Source: Chitinophagaceae bacterium (GTDB taxonomy: Bacteria; Bacteroidota; Bacteroidia; Chitinophagales; Chitinophagaceae). Taken from it: a DNA stretch of 64,000 nucleotides. The number at the start of each line of letters is the position of its first letter. The first letter of the stretch is position 1. A program made the position numbers and the translations under genes. The DNA lies in assembly GCA_947459295.1 (NCBI GenBank), contig CANHCY010000004.1:1-64000 (forward strand). The letters run 5' to 3'. The notes under the pieces were generated by a model. It was not told the DNA's origin. It worked only from the letters and a program-made list of their open reading frames with translations, and did no database searches. Below, piece after piece: positions 40,839-50,845 of this stretch.

Positions 40839-42116
40839 ATGACAGAGATTTTTATAATTTTAGGGCTGATACTTATTAATGGGTTCTTTTCGATGGCCGA
40901 AATAGCACTCGTTTCAGCGCGAAAGGCTAGGTTAGAGGCACAAGCAGACAAAGGAGATTTAGATGCAAAAAGAGCGCTTAAATTAGCCAATCATCCTGAT
41001 ACATTTTTGTCTACTATTCAAATTGGCATTACACTGGTTGGTGTTTTAACGGGGATATACTCGGGGGGTACATTTAAAGAGCCCCTTTCTAATTGGCTAT
41101 TACAATTTGCATTTATTGCGCCTTATGCGGAAACAATTGCAACACTCATTATTGTAATTTTGTTAACCTATGTATCGTTGGTACTTGGTGAACTTGTTCC
41201 AAAGCGCATAGGACTTAGTAATCCGGAAGGCATTGCAAAGACTGTGTCAAGAATTATGCAATTGTTTTCTGTAATCACGCATCCATTTACGTGGTTTCTA
41301 AGTGCATCATCACATTTAATCATGCGCATTTTGCGTATGAAGCCCAACGACAATCAGGTTACAGAAGAAGAAATTAAGGCGATTATTAGTGAAGGTACCG
41401 AGCAAGGAACGATAGAGGAAGCAGAGCAAGAAATTATTGAGCGTGTGTTTCATTTAAGTGATAGAAACATTACATCACTCATGACACACCGAAGTGATAT
41501 TTTATGGTTAGAATCGACCAAAACAGTTGCAGAAATAAGGGCACAAATGCCTGAAAACATGCATTCGATGTATCCAGTATGTGAGGGAAGTATCGATCAA
41601 ATTAAAGGGGTCGTATCACTCAAAGATTTATTTGTAGCTGATGGCGCTCAACTCGTTAGTGCGGTAGCCAAAGAGGCAAAGTATGTGCCTGAAAATAATT
41701 CGGCATACCAAGTACTTGAAAATTTCAAACAATCCAAAATCCACCACTGTTTTATTGTAAACGAATATGGATCTATAGAAGGCTTGATTACACTAAATGA
41801 CATATTAGAGGCTATTGTAGGAGATATTCCACAACAAGAAGACCATGATTATGAAATTTTGAAAAGGGCTGATGGTACTTTTTTAATTGATGCGCAACTT
41901 CCATTTTATGATTTCTTAAGTTATTTTGACAAAACAGAATTTATGTTGCAGGGTGATCAAGAGTTTGATACACTGGCAGGTTTTATTATTCATTCTTTAG
42001 AAAAAATTCCATCTACTGGTGAAACACTTAGTTGGAAAACTTTTACGTTTGAGATTGTAGATATGGATCAGCACCGAATAGATAAAATTCTTGTAACCCT
42101 GTTAGAGGAAGACTAA
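40839..42116 (+). CDS. Hemolysin-family CNNM/CorC transporter-like protein
   Basis: A 425-residue membrane protein with an N-terminal DUF21/CNNM domain of about four hydrophobic segments (1-150), a CBS pair (about 205-330) and a C-terminal CorC_HlyC domain. The CNNM segment contains LVGVLTGIYSGG and LVLGELVPKRIGL, both typical. Family members are linked to magnesium or cobalt efflux; the label hemolysin is historical. Full length. The stop codon directly abuts that of the convergent DUF6702 gene. Confidence 0.92.
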   Translation: MTEIFIILGLILINGFFSMAEIALVSARKARLEAQADKGDLDAKRALKLANHPDTFLSTIQIGITLVGVLTGIYSGGTFKEPLSNWLLQFAFIAPYAETIATLIIVILLTYVSLVLGELVPKRIGLSNPEGIAKTVSRIMQLFSVITHPFTWFLSASSHLIMRILRMKPNDNQVTEEEIKAIISEGTEQGTIEEAEQEIIERVFHLSDRNITSLMTHRSDILWLESTKTVAEIRAQMPENMHSMYPVCEGSIDQIKGVVSLKDLFVADGAQLVSAVAKEAKYVPENNSAYQVLENFKQSKIHHCFIVNEYGSIEGLITLNDILEAIVGDIPQQEDHDYEILKRADGTFLIDAQLPFYDFLSYFDKTEFMLQGDQEFDTLAGFIIHSLEKIPSTGETLSWKTFTFEIVDMDQHRIDKILVTLLEED

Positions 42117-42605
42117 TTAAAATACAAAGTTTGCGGTTTTGTTGGGGTAATCTAATTTGTAGGTTTTTTCTGTTCCTTTACTCTTTACATGTATGATATT
42201 GACTTGCGTATTTTCAAGGTCGTAGAGTATGTCACAATCAATTCCAACAGTATTGGCACTATTAATATTTTGAGCTTCAAAATAACACCAGGTACTTTCT
42301 TTTTGTTGTTCAAACCCGATAATTTTATAGCTAATGGGTTTACCATTTACAATAACGGTAAGGTGTTTTGAAATGTATTTTTGAATTTCTTCATTTACAA
42401 AATCTCTATTAGTTGGTTGTAGGATATCGATTTTGGAAGTCGTATATTTTTGAAGTGTTTTTTCTAAATCTTCATTAAAAATGCGCACACTCATTTCGAT
42501 ACTTCTTTCTTTTGGGTTATGGGTGATATCTATAACGGATACAAAAAATGGGTGCAAAATGGCTAGAAGGCTGGTGAGCGTCCAATGAATTAGTATATTT
42601 ACCAT
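42117..42605 (-). CDS. DUF6702 family protein
   Basis: A 162-residue protein with an N-terminal hydrophobic segment (about 5-20, signal peptide or anchor) followed by HPFFVSVIDITHNPKERSIEMSVRIF, the characteristic start of the family in which a strand binds close to the membrane exit. The rest is a beta-rich extracytoplasmic domain. Function unknown. It is divergent from the HupE/UreJ gene and next to the M1 peptidase gene, a grouping I recall from other Bacteroidota. The convergent CNNM gene abuts it. Confidence 0.75.
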   Translation of the reverse strand: MVNILIHWTLTSLLAILHPFFVSVIDITHNPKERSIEMSVRIFNEDLEKTLQKYTTSKIDILQPTNRDFVNEEIQKYISKHLTVIVNGKPISYKIIGFEQQKESTWCYFEAQNINSANTVGIDCDILYDLENTQVNIIHVKSKGTEKTYKLDYPNKTANFVF

Positions 42606-42651
42606 GGTATCCTGAAATTGACAACAAATGTCTAACTAAATTTTGATTTTT

Positions 42652-43236
42652 ATGCATGAGTTTTGGATGTATACCCAAATAGGATTCAATCATATCGCCA
42701 ATTTGTCTGGTATGGATCATATCTTATTTGTGGCAGCTTTATGTATCCGGTATCAATTTTCGGACTGGAAAAAATGGTTAATATTGATTACCGCTTTTAC
42801 CATTGGTCATTCGATCACCCTTGTTTTGAGTGTGTTCAATTATCTTGATTTTTCAACCAACTGGATCGAATTTCTAATTCCTGTAACGATACTTATTACA
42901 TCAATTAGTAATATGTTTATCAAGAAGTTTACTTTTAATACCCGTTTTCCGAGTATCTATTTTTTTGCCCTATTCTTTGGCCTTATTCACGGGTTAGGAT
43001 TTAGTTTTTACCTAAAAAGTTTATTAGGGATCCAGCAAAACATAGCGCCAGCCTTACTGGCCTTTAATTTGGGGCTTGAAATAGGCCAAATTCTAATTGT
43101 GATGGCTATTTTAGTTATTTCATTTATATTCGTAACGCTTTTAAAGGCCCCTCGAAGAGACCTTATTTTGATTGTCAGCGGTGGCATTCTTGCACTTTCT
43201 CTTCAAATGGCCATTGAGCGGTATTTTCATCTTTAA
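42652..43236 (+). CDS. HupE/UreJ family membrane protein
   Basis: A 194-residue membrane protein with about six hydrophobic segments. It begins EFWMYTQIGFNHIANLSGMDHILFV, with the conserved GxxHIxxGxDHILF layout of the HupE/UreJ family, in which the His and Asp may bind a metal; the later FGLIHGLGFSF supplies more conserved histidines. Family members carry nickel, or in eukaryote-like forms take part in metal traffic. No hydrogenase or urease gene is near, so the metal and role are open. I use the ATG at 42652. The gene is 11 nt before the M1 peptidase, implying co-transcription with a zinc enzyme. Confidence 0.82.
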   Translation: MHEFWMYTQIGFNHIANLSGMDHILFVAALCIRYQFSDWKKWLILITAFTIGHSITLVLSVFNYLDFSTNWIEFLIPVTILITSISNMFIKKFTFNTRFPSIYFFALFFGLIHGLGFSFYLKSLLGIQQNIAPALLAFNLGLEIGQILIVMAILVISFIFVTLLKAPRRDLILIVSGGILALSLQMAIERYFHL

Positions 43237-43247
43237 TCCATTATGCT

Positions 43248-45632
43248 ATGAAGCAATTTTTTGCATTTTTAATGTTTGTTGCAGTGAGCACCGTATCATT
43301 TGCACAAAACATTCAAAACAACCCAACCTCAAACCACGGAAATAAGTTTGAGCAGTTAGGAACCATTTTGTCTACGCCCAACGAGTATCGTACAGCGAGT
43401 GGTGCACCGGGGCCAAAATACTGGCAACAACGTGCCGACTACAATATCAAGTGTGAGCTTGATGAAGCAAACCTTTTATTAAAAGGAAGTGAAACCATTA
43501 CGTATTTTAACAACTCTCCTGATGCGTTAACGTATTTATGGTTACAGCTGGATGAAAATGAGCATAGTACCGTAAACAAAGCTGATTTTCAGGACGGAAG
43601 TTCACTTCGTCAAGTTTCTCAATCTTCTATTGCAGCATTAGAAGATGCAAAAAAAGACAACGGCTATGGTCATATCATTTCTAAAATTACAGACGCTACT
43701 GGTAAGGCTTTAAAATACACCATTAATCAAACAATGATGCGTGTTGATTTGCCAACAACTTTACAGCCGGGTCAAAAATTTGTTTTCAATATTACTTGGT
43801 CTTATAAAATCTCTGATCGTTTGGTGTTTAGAGGTAGAGGTGGTTACGAATTATTCCCTGAAGATGGTAACAGTGTGTTTACCATGGCTCAGTGGTTCCC
43901 AAGACTTTGCGTATACTCTGATTTTCAGGGTTGGCAAAACCACCAATTTACAGGTAGAGGCGAATTTGCTTTAACCTTTGGTAATTACAATGTATCTATC
44001 ACTGCACCTGCAGACCATGTTATTATGGGAACAGGGGAGTGTCAAAACTATGCACAGGTTTTAACTCCTGCACAGTTAGCGCGTTGGAAGACAGCGCAAA
44101 CTGCAAAAGATGTAGTTGAAGTAGTAACACTTGAGGAAGCAAAAAATGCAGAGAAGCAAAAAAGTACTGCTAAAAAAACTTGGGTATTTAAAGCAGACAA
44201 TGTGCGTGACTTTGCATGGACAGCGAGCCGTAAGTTTGTTTTTGATGCAATGCCAACTTATGTAGAAGGTAAGAAGGTAATGTGTATGAGTGGTTATCCT
44301 AAAGAAGCGTACAATTTATGGAGAAGATATTCTACTAAAGTAGTAGCGCACACCATTCGTTCTTATTCTAAATTTTCTATCCCTTATCCATACCCTGTAG
44401 CACAAAGTATTGAAGCTTCTAATGGTATGGAATATCCAATGATTTGTTTTAACAATGGTCGTACCAATAAAGATGGCACTTATAGCGAAGCAACAAAGCT
44501 TGGCATGATTGGTGTCATCATTCATGAAGTAGGTCATAATTTCTTCCCAATGATTGTGAACTCGGATGAGCGTCAATGGTCATGGATGGATGAAGGCTTA
44601 AATACCTTTGTTGAATATTTAACTGAAGAATTATTTGATAACAAATACCCTTCTCGTAGAGGACCTGCTTTTGGTATTGTTGATTATATGAAAGCGCCTA
44701 AAGATCAGTTAGAGCCAATTATGACCAATAGTGAAAACATTATTCAGTTTGGACCTAACGCGTATTCTAAACCAGGTACTGGTTTAAATATTTTACGTGA
44801 AACCATCATGGGCAGAGAATTGTTTGACTTTGCATTTAGAGAATATGCGAGACGTTGGGCATTTAAACATCCAACACCTGCCGATTTATTTAGAACCATG
44901 GAAGACGCGAGTGCTGTTGATTTGGATTGGTTCTGGAGAGGTTGGTTTTATAGTATCGAAGCTTGTGATATTGCCATTGATACGGTAGCGCATGCAGTAT
45001 ATGATGCTGCTGCTCAACCACGTGCTGGTGGTATGGGTGCAAGAGCAGGTGGAATGAAAATGTCAATTGACAAGCCAACCCTTAATAGTTTTGAAGACAT
45101 TTCTAAAATTAGAAATAGAGAAGACAAGTCAATCATTTTTGCTACCGATGCGGATACTTCATTAAGGGATTTCTACTGGCGTTATGCAAGAGGAATTGAG
45201 CCGTATGATGCTGAAACTAAAAATACCATGCCTTCTTTTGGTACGCCAGAAGTATTGTCTGACGAAGAAAAAGCAAACTACAGTAATGTACATTTATATG
45301 AAATCACTTTCACCAATAAAGGTGGGCTTGTAATGCCAATTATTGTTGAGTTTACTTACAAAGATGGTACCAAAGAAACAGAGCGTATTGGTGCGCAAAT
45401 TTGGCGTAAAAACGAAAATAAAGTATCACGCGTGTTTATGTCTCGCAAAGAAGTAGCGAGCATTAAATTAGATCCAATGCGTGAAACTGCAGATATTAAC
45501 GAAACCAATAATTTCTGGGGTAACGTAAGTGCTGAGCCTAGCAAGTTCACTTTGTTTAAACAACGTTCACTTGGTAGAGGTCAGTCATTTGGATTGAATC
45601 CAATGCAGGCTGCTCAAGAAAAGAAAAAATAA
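43248..45632 (+). CDS. M1-family zinc metallopeptidase (exported)
   Basis: A 794-residue peptidase with a signal peptide (1-19, ending SFAQ). The zinc site is HEVGH (His426, His430) with Glu449 in WMDEG, the exact HEXXH-N18-E spacing of gluzincins, and the substrate-binding GMEYPM (a GAMEN-like motif) precedes it. The C-terminal part is beta-rich. The likely location is the periplasm or outer membrane. It is preceded closely by HupE/UreJ and followed by a strong terminator. Longer than most classical M1 enzymes of this group only through its C-terminal domain. Confidence 0.9.
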   Translation: MKQFFAFLMFVAVSTVSFAQNIQNNPTSNHGNKFEQLGTILSTPNEYRTASGAPGPKYWQQRADYNIKCELDEANLLLKGSETITYFNNSPDALTYLWLQLDENEHSTVNKADFQDGSSLRQVSQSSIAALEDAKKDNGYGHIISKITDATGKALKYTINQTMMRVDLPTTLQPGQKFVFNITWSYKISDRLVFRGRGGYELFPEDGNSVFTMAQWFPRLCVYSDFQGWQNHQFTGRGEFALTFGNYNVSITAPADHVIMGTGECQNYAQVLTPAQLARWKTAQTAKDVVEVVTLEEAKNAEKQKSTAKKTWVFKADNVRDFAWTASRKFVFDAMPTYVEGKKVMCMSGYPKEAYNLWRRYSTKVVAHTIRSYSKFSIPYPYPVAQSIEASNGMEYPMICFNNGRTNKDGTYSEATKLGMIGVIIHEVGHNFFPMIVNSDERQWSWMDEGLNTFVEYLTEELFDNKYPSRRGPAFGIVDYMKAPKDQLEPIMTNSENIIQFGPNAYSKPGTGLNILRETIMGRELFDFAFREYARRWAFKHPTPADLFRTMEDASAVDLDWFWRGWFYSIEACDIAIDTVAHAVYDAAAQPRAGGMGARAGGMKMSIDKPTLNSFEDISKIRNREDKSIIFATDADTSLRDFYWRYARGIEPYDAETKNTMPSFGTPEVLSDEEKANYSNVHLYEITFTNKGGLVMPIIVEFTYKDGTKETERIGAQIWRKNENKVSRVFMSRKEVASIKLDPMRETADINETNNFWGNVSAEPSKFTLFKQRSLGRGQSFGLNPMQAAQEKKK

Positions 45633-45651
45633 TAAAAGATCAACCAATATT

Positions 45652-45687
45652 AAAGCCACTTGAATTATCTTCAAGTGGCTTTTTTTA
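45652..45687 (+). terminator. Rho-independent terminator after the M1 peptidase
   Basis: A perfect 13-bp stem (arms 45652-45664 and 45670-45682, loop TTATC) runs into a T-run to 45686, 19 nt after the stop. Confidence 0.92.
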
Positions 45688-45700
45688 TTAAACCATATCT

Positions 45701-46525
45701 ATGAAAAACATTGTATCCGTATTTATTTGTTTCTTTTTTGTAATTGTTTCAAATGCCGCGCGCGTTGATACGATTGTCGTATACAGTAATACCATGCATA
45801 AAAATATAAAAGTAGCGGTAGTCGTTCCTGATAATGCTGCTGGCAAACCTGGTATTAAATTTCCAGTTGTTTATTTGTTACACGGATACAGTGGTAATTA
45901 TGGTAGTTGGTTAAAAGATGCGCCACAGTTACAATCTAGAGCTGATCAATATCAAGTTATGCTTGTCTGTCCGGATGGGGGATATGGTAGTTGGTATTAT
46001 GATAGCCCTATTAATGATTCAATTAAATACGAAACATTTATTACCAAAGAATTGCTACCCTACATTGATTCGCATTTTCCTACAAGTGCTAGTAAAGACC
46101 ACCGCGCTATTACAGGGCTTAGCATGGGTGGACATGGCGGATTGTTTTTAGGAATGCGCCATTCTAATTTATTTGGTAACGCTGGCAGTGTTTGTGGTGG
46201 CGTAGATATTAGACCGTTCCCAAATAGTTGGGATATCAAAAAGTCATTGGGTACCATTATTGAATATCCTCAAAATTGGACCGATTATTCGGTGGTCACG
46301 ATTGCAAAAAATCTAAAGGCAGGTCAGCTTCATATCATTTTTGATTGTGGGGTATCAGATTTTTTTATTGATGTAAACAGGTCGCTCCATCAAGTGCTTT
46401 TATCAAATAAAATTGATCATGATTACACCGAAAGGCCAGGTGGGCATAACAAAGCATACTGGAGTAATAGTATCGATTATCAGTTACAGTATTTTGCAAA
46501 AAGCTTTATGGCCGCTATCAAGTAA
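45701..46525 (+). CDS. Esterase-family alpha/beta hydrolase (exported)
   Basis: A 274-residue protein with a signal peptide (about 1-20, ending SNA) and an Esterase D/antigen-85-like fold. The nucleophile elbow is GLSMGGHGG with Ser141. The oxyanion HGYSGNYGSW lies upstream, and GGHNKAYW near the C-terminus gives the catalytic histidine. The acid is probably in IIFDCGVSDFF. Similar exported enzymes act on acetylated or feruloylated sugars or short esters; the substrate is not shown by context. It begins 14 nt after a strong terminator, so it needs its own promoter, which I do not see clearly. Confidence 0.85.
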   Translation: MKNIVSVFICFFFVIVSNAARVDTIVVYSNTMHKNIKVAVVVPDNAAGKPGIKFPVVYLLHGYSGNYGSWLKDAPQLQSRADQYQVMLVCPDGGYGSWYYDSPINDSIKYETFITKELLPYIDSHFPTSASKDHRAITGLSMGGHGGLFLGMRHSNLFGNAGSVCGGVDIRPFPNSWDIKKSLGTIIEYPQNWTDYSVVTIAKNLKAGQLHIIFDCGVSDFFIDVNRSLHQVLLSNKIDHDYTERPGGHNKAYWSNSIDYQLQYFAKSFMAAIK

Positions 46526-46529
46526 GTAT

Positions 46530-47222
46530 TTAGCCTCCCGTTTTACCGTCTACAATTTTTTTGCCTTTGTTTTTCTTTTGAAATTCTAATACTTCTTTTG
46601 GAATTACTTTTTTAGTAGCCGTATCTGATTTTGATTTGGGTGCGCTTGTGTTAGGTAAGCCACTGTTCATATCAGCGGGTGTTTCTTTTTTTGTATTGGG
46701 GTCTTGCAAAACATCTAAGATCCAGCTTTCGGTTCTTAATCTCTGACCGGTATAGGGGTCATAAATTTTCCAGGTACCATGCCTTAATGAGGCGCCCGTT
46801 GTTTTTACAATTACTTTTTCATACAAATTTGGATTGTTGATATCCTGCACGTCAATAGTGTCATAGGGTTTAGAAGGGTCGATGGCCCTCCAAGATTCTT
46901 CTCTTTCAATTCCCTGAATGGTTAAATAAGTACAAATCCCATTTTTTAATCCCCATTTATAATTTTCGATGGCCATGGGATCTCCCATTAAATTAAAACG
47001 GCGCCATGTACCTTCTTTTTTATCATTTACAAAAACACCTTCCTCAACGTAGCCTCTTTCGCCTCTAATAGGGGGGATTTCCATTTTCCATTTGCCTCTT
47101 TTGAGACCACTGGCTTCTGTACAATTAAGGGTATCGCCTTTTGAAGTGAGTCGATAGGTTTTACACTGCCCATAAGCAGCACTATAAAATATTATGGAAA
47201 AAAGGATAAAAAGAAGGCGCAT
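46530..47222 (-). CDS. Exported MORN-like repeat protein (YwqK-related), unknown function
   Basis: A 230-residue protein with a signal peptide (about 1-19, ending AAYGQ) followed by several KEGTWRRFNLMGDPM-like and HGTWKIYDPYTGQ-like repeats. These are MORN-variant repeats seen in YwqK-type proteins. A basic, proline- and threonine-rich tail (about 185-230) ends it. I start at the ATG at 47222, since the GTG further upstream would add a charged stretch before the signal peptide. It converges with the esterase gene 4 nt away. Function unknown. Confidence 0.7.
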   Translation of the reverse strand: MRLLFILFSIIFYSAAYGQCKTYRLTSKGDTLNCTEASGLKRGKWKMEIPPIRGERGYVEEGVFVNDKKEGTWRRFNLMGDPMAIENYKWGLKNGICTYLTIQGIEREESWRAIDPSKPYDTIDVQDINNPNLYEKVIVKTTGASLRHGTWKIYDPYTGQRLRTESWILDVLQDPNTKKETPADMNSGLPNTSAPKSKSDTATKKVIPKEVLEFQKKNKGKKIVDGKTGG

Positions 47223-47267
47223 TTTCTTACATTTAATCACTTAAAAATACAAATTATAAGTACGATT

Positions 47268-49754
47268 ATGAGAAAAATACTCAGTTTTTGCCTTTTGCTA
47301 ACATTGTCTTTGTATAGCACAGCTCAAATTAAACCTACGCCTGCATCAGAAAGGTTATCCTCTATAGACCAGCGTAAAAAATTAGTAGAAACATCTACCG
47401 TTAACGGAACCGCCTTTAGAAATATTGGACCAACGGTGATGAGCGGAAGGGTTGTAGATATGGCTGTTAATCCAGAGGATCCCACTAATTTTTATGTAGC
47501 TTATGCTACAGGCGGTTTATGGCATACCACCAATAATGGTCAAAGTTTCACCCCTGTGTTTGACTCTGAGGCCATACTTACCATTGGTGCAGTAGCCGTT
47601 AACTGGAAACACAATATTATTTGGGTAGGCACTGGTGAAGTAAATAGTAGTAGATCATCGTATGCTGGTATTGGTGTTTATAAATCTAGCAATGGAGGAA
47701 AGTCTTGGGATTATCTTGGACTTCCAGAAAGCCACCATATTGGCAAAATTGTGATCAATGAAGCGGAGCCTAATACAGCATGGGTTGCTGCATTGGGTCA
47801 TTTGTATTCTCCTAATAAAGAGCGTGGCGTTTACAAAACAACAGACGGCGGTAAAAATTGGAATCAGACTTTATATGTAGATGCGAATACCGGCGCTGTA
47901 GATATTGATATTGACAGTAAAAATCCTTCTGTATTGTATGCTGCGATGTGGTATAAAACTAGAACGGCTTCAAATTTTGAAGAGTCTGGTAAAACAAGTG
48001 GTATTTATAAAAGTATCGATGGCGGTGATACCTGGAAGCAAATTAATACACCAAGTTCTGGATTTCCAAATGGCGATGGTGTGGGTAGAATTGGCTTAGC
48101 CGTATATCCTCAAAACCCTAATACTGTATTTGCTGTGGTAGATAATAATTTTCATCAACCAGAAACGGCATTAAAAAATACCACCGATACTACGCGTTAT
48201 GTGTTAAGGGATTTTAAAGATTTAAGTAAAGAGCAGTTTGCAGCACTTGATGATAAAAAATTAAATGCATTTGTAAAATCTCCGCGTAACCAACTGCCTA
48301 CAAAGTATACAGCTGCTGGCATTAAAGAGGCTGTAAAAAATGGAACATTAGCACCAACCTGTATTTGGGATTATTTGTATGATGCTAATACTGCTTTATT
48401 TGAAACGCCTATTTATGGTGCCGAATTATACCGAAGCGATGATGGCGGTGCAAGCTGGAAAAAAACACATGATAAAACCATTGGTATTTACAGTACGTAT
48501 GGATACTATTTTGGTAAGGTATTTGTTAGCCCAACCAATGCTAATAAAATTGCATTAACGGGTGTGGGTGTTGTATTAAGCACGGATGGCGGAAAAACAT
48601 TCAAAGAAATCGGGAAAGAAAATGTACACGCAGATCATCACTATGTTTGGATGAATGGCAAGCGAGATAGCCATATGATTTTAGGTAATGATGGTGGTTG
48701 TAATATCACCTACGATGATGGTGAACATTGGTTTAAAGCCAATACACCTGCTGTTGGTCAGTTTTATAATATTGCTTTTGATATGGCTAAGCCATACAAT
48801 GTATATGGTGGACTTCAGGACAATGGTACTTGGTATGGTTCAAGTTTAACCAAAGAAAATTATGATTGGTATGATAGTGGTCATAATCCATTTACAGGTA
48901 TAAATGGTGGAGATGGTATGCAAGTGCAAGTAGATTTTAGAGACAACAAAACCATTTATAGTGGGTCTCAATTTGGTGCATACTCTCGTCAAAATTTACT
49001 AACCAAAGAAAGAAAGTCAGTTAGACCTTCTCGTGATTTAGGTGAAACGGCACTTCGTTATAATTGGCAAACTCCAATTTTATTAAGTAGACACAATCAA
49101 GATGTGTTTTATTACGGAAGCAATAAGTTTCACCGTTCATTTAATAGAGGCGATAGTTTAGTAACCTTAAGTGCTGACTTAACCACCAATCCAGCGCAAG
49201 GGGATGTTCCATTTGGAACGCTTGCAACTATGAGTGAAAGCCCAATCAAATTTGGCCTTATTTATGTAGGTTCTGATGATGGTAATGTACAAGTTACAAA
49301 AGATGGCGGGTATACTTTTTCTGTATTGAATAAAGGCTTACCAAAAGGATTGTATGTTAGCAGGGTAGTGGCGAGTGCTTTTAATGAAGCCCGCGTTTAT
49401 GTAACCCTAAACGGCTACCGTAATGATCATTTTAACGCCTATGTATACCGTTCAGATGATTATGGTACTACATGGAAGCAAATTATGAAAGACCTTCCTA
49501 TGGAGCCTGTAAACGTTATTAAAGAAGACGTTGCCAATGAAAACATTTTATACGTTGGAACCGATGGTGGCCTTTATGTAAGTGTAGATGGTGGAAATAG
49601 TTCTATGATGTGGAATAAAGGACTTCCTGCAAGTGTGCCCGTTCATGACATAGCAGTGCATCCGCGTGACAATGAAATCATACTTGGTACACACGGTCGT
49701 AGCTTATACATTGCTCCTTTAAGTGCAGTACAAAAAGCAGCGGTAAAGAAGTAA
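47268..49754 (+). CDS. Exported Asp-box (BNR/sortilin-like) beta-propeller protein
   Basis: An 828-residue protein with a signal peptide (about 1-20). It contains many Asp-box repeats of the SxDGGxTW type, for example SNGGKSWDYLG, TTDGGKNWNQ, SIDGGDTWKQ, SDDGGASWKK, STDGGKTF, TKDGGYTF and SDDYGTTWKQ, which indicates one or two beta-propellers like VPS10/sortilin or glycosyl-hydrolase-like proteins. No catalytic residues of a sialidase could be assigned. Bacteroidota relatives are often longer and are usually called glycosyl hydrolase, a label without support here. There is no C-terminal sorting domain visible. Confidence 0.82.
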   Translation: MRKILSFCLLLTLSLYSTAQIKPTPASERLSSIDQRKKLVETSTVNGTAFRNIGPTVMSGRVVDMAVNPEDPTNFYVAYATGGLWHTTNNGQSFTPVFDSEAILTIGAVAVNWKHNIIWVGTGEVNSSRSSYAGIGVYKSSNGGKSWDYLGLPESHHIGKIVINEAEPNTAWVAALGHLYSPNKERGVYKTTDGGKNWNQTLYVDANTGAVDIDIDSKNPSVLYAAMWYKTRTASNFEESGKTSGIYKSIDGGDTWKQINTPSSGFPNGDGVGRIGLAVYPQNPNTVFAVVDNNFHQPETALKNTTDTTRYVLRDFKDLSKEQFAALDDKKLNAFVKSPRNQLPTKYTAAGIKEAVKNGTLAPTCIWDYLYDANTALFETPIYGAELYRSDDGGASWKKTHDKTIGIYSTYGYYFGKVFVSPTNANKIALTGVGVVLSTDGGKTFKEIGKENVHADHHYVWMNGKRDSHMILGNDGGCNITYDDGEHWFKANTPAVGQFYNIAFDMAKPYNVYGGLQDNGTWYGSSLTKENYDWYDSGHNPFTGINGGDGMQVQVDFRDNKTIYSGSQFGAYSRQNLLTKERKSVRPSRDLGETALRYNWQTPILLSRHNQDVFYYGSNKFHRSFNRGDSLVTLSADLTTNPAQGDVPFGTLATMSESPIKFGLIYVGSDDGNVQVTKDGGYTFSVLNKGLPKGLYVSRVVASAFNEARVYVTLNGYRNDHFNAYVYRSDDYGTTWKQIMKDLPMEPVNVIKEDVANENILYVGTDGGLYVSVDGGNSSMMWNKGLPASVPVHDIAVHPRDNEIILGTHGRSLYIAPLSAVQKAAVKK

Positions 49755-49777
49755 AAGTTTTTTTTGATATCTCTTAA

Positions 49778-49805
49778 AAAACACGCACTATTCGGTGCGT
49801 GTTTT
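49778..49805. terminator. Bidirectional terminator between the Asp-box gene and the rluD-like gene
   Basis: An 11-bp stem (AAAACACGCAC 49778-49788, GTGCGTGTTTT 49795-49805, 6-nt loop) has T-runs on both strands and touches the last base of the convergent rluD-like gene. Confidence 0.85.
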
Positions 49806-50840
49806 ATTTTGTACATACCCGCTCCATTTTTGAACAGCTGCATGCATATCTTCAGGTATAGCTGCTTCAAATTTGATAAATTCGTTGGTGGTTGGATGTA
49901 CAAATCCAAGTGTCGTAGCATGAAGTGCGCACCTTGGACAGGCGTCAAAACAATTGTCTACAAACTGTTTGTACTTGGTATAAATAGTGCCTTTTAAAAT
50001 GCGGTCTCCGCCGTATTCGAGGTCATTAAATAAAGTATGACCAATATGTTTTAAGTGCACTCTAATTTGGTGTGTTCGGCCGGTTTCTAACACACAACTA
50101 ATGAGGGTTACATAATTGAACCTTTCAATAACGCTATAATGTGTAATGGCGTGTTTGCCAATATCGCCTTCTGGATAGGCGTCAAACATTTTTCGGTTTT
50201 GTTTATGACGCGCAATATTTGCAACAATGGTTCCGGCGTCTTCTAGTACATCACCCCAAACAAGTGCCGTGTATTTTCTTTCAACGGTATGGTTAAAAAA
50301 CTGCTTTGCTAAATGCGCTGCTGCTTCTGCAGTTTTTGCAAGTACAATTAGTCCCGTTGTATTTTTATCGATGCGGTGTACAAGACCAAAACGAGGCAAT
50401 GATTGCTCGTCTATGTTAGGATTTTGTTGTTGCAAATAATAGGCAACTCCATTGAGTAAAGTGCCTGTATAATTTCCAACCCCCGGATGAACCACCATGT
50501 TAGGTGGTTTATTAATGACCATCACTGCGTCGTCTTCAAATACAATGTTTAACGGAATATTTTCTGCTTTTAAAACATGCGTTTCTGGATTTACAAGACT
50601 CATAATTAAAATCTCGTCGCCGGGTCTTACCTTATAGTTGCTTTTTACATTTTTACCGTTCACCGTTAAAAAACCTGCTTCAATACTTTGTTGAACCTTG
50701 CTTCTGGTGGCACCTTCCATATGCGTTTGCACCCATTTGTCGATACGAAAGGGTTCTTGCCCTTTGTCAATGACAAAAGTTTTTCTTTCGTAGAGGGTTT
50801 CTGTGCCTTCTTCATTAAATAAATCAATATCCGGTTCCAT
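49788..50840 (-). CDS. rluD: RluA-family pseudouridine synthase (RluD-like)
   Basis: A 350-residue pseudouridine synthase. An N-terminal S4 RNA-binding domain (about 35-95) is followed by the RluA catalytic domain, with the catalytic Asp in LVHRIDKNTTGL and the RTHQIRVHLKHIGH motif later. S4 plus catalytic domain is the layout of RluD, which modifies helix 69 of 23S rRNA, although RluC is built the same way. I start at the ATG at 50840. An upstream frame continues into lipB on the other strand and would be an artefact. A TATTTTTG box is only 5 nt upstream. Confidence 0.88.
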   Translation of the reverse strand: MEPDIDLFNEEGTETLYERKTFVIDKGQEPFRIDKWVQTHMEGATRSKVQQSIEAGFLTVNGKNVKSNYKVRPGDEILIMSLVNPETHVLKAENIPLNIVFEDDAVMVINKPPNMVVHPGVGNYTGTLLNGVAYYLQQQNPNIDEQSLPRFGLVHRIDKNTTGLIVLAKTAEAAAHLAKQFFNHTVERKYTALVWGDVLEDAGTIVANIARHKQNRKMFDAYPEGDIGKHAITHYSVIERFNYVTLISCVLETGRTHQIRVHLKHIGHTLFNDLEYGGDRILKGTIYTKYKQFVDNCFDACPRCALHATTLGFVHPTTNEFIKFEAAIPEDMHAAVQKWSGYVQNKTRTE

Positions 50841-50845
50841 AGTTG

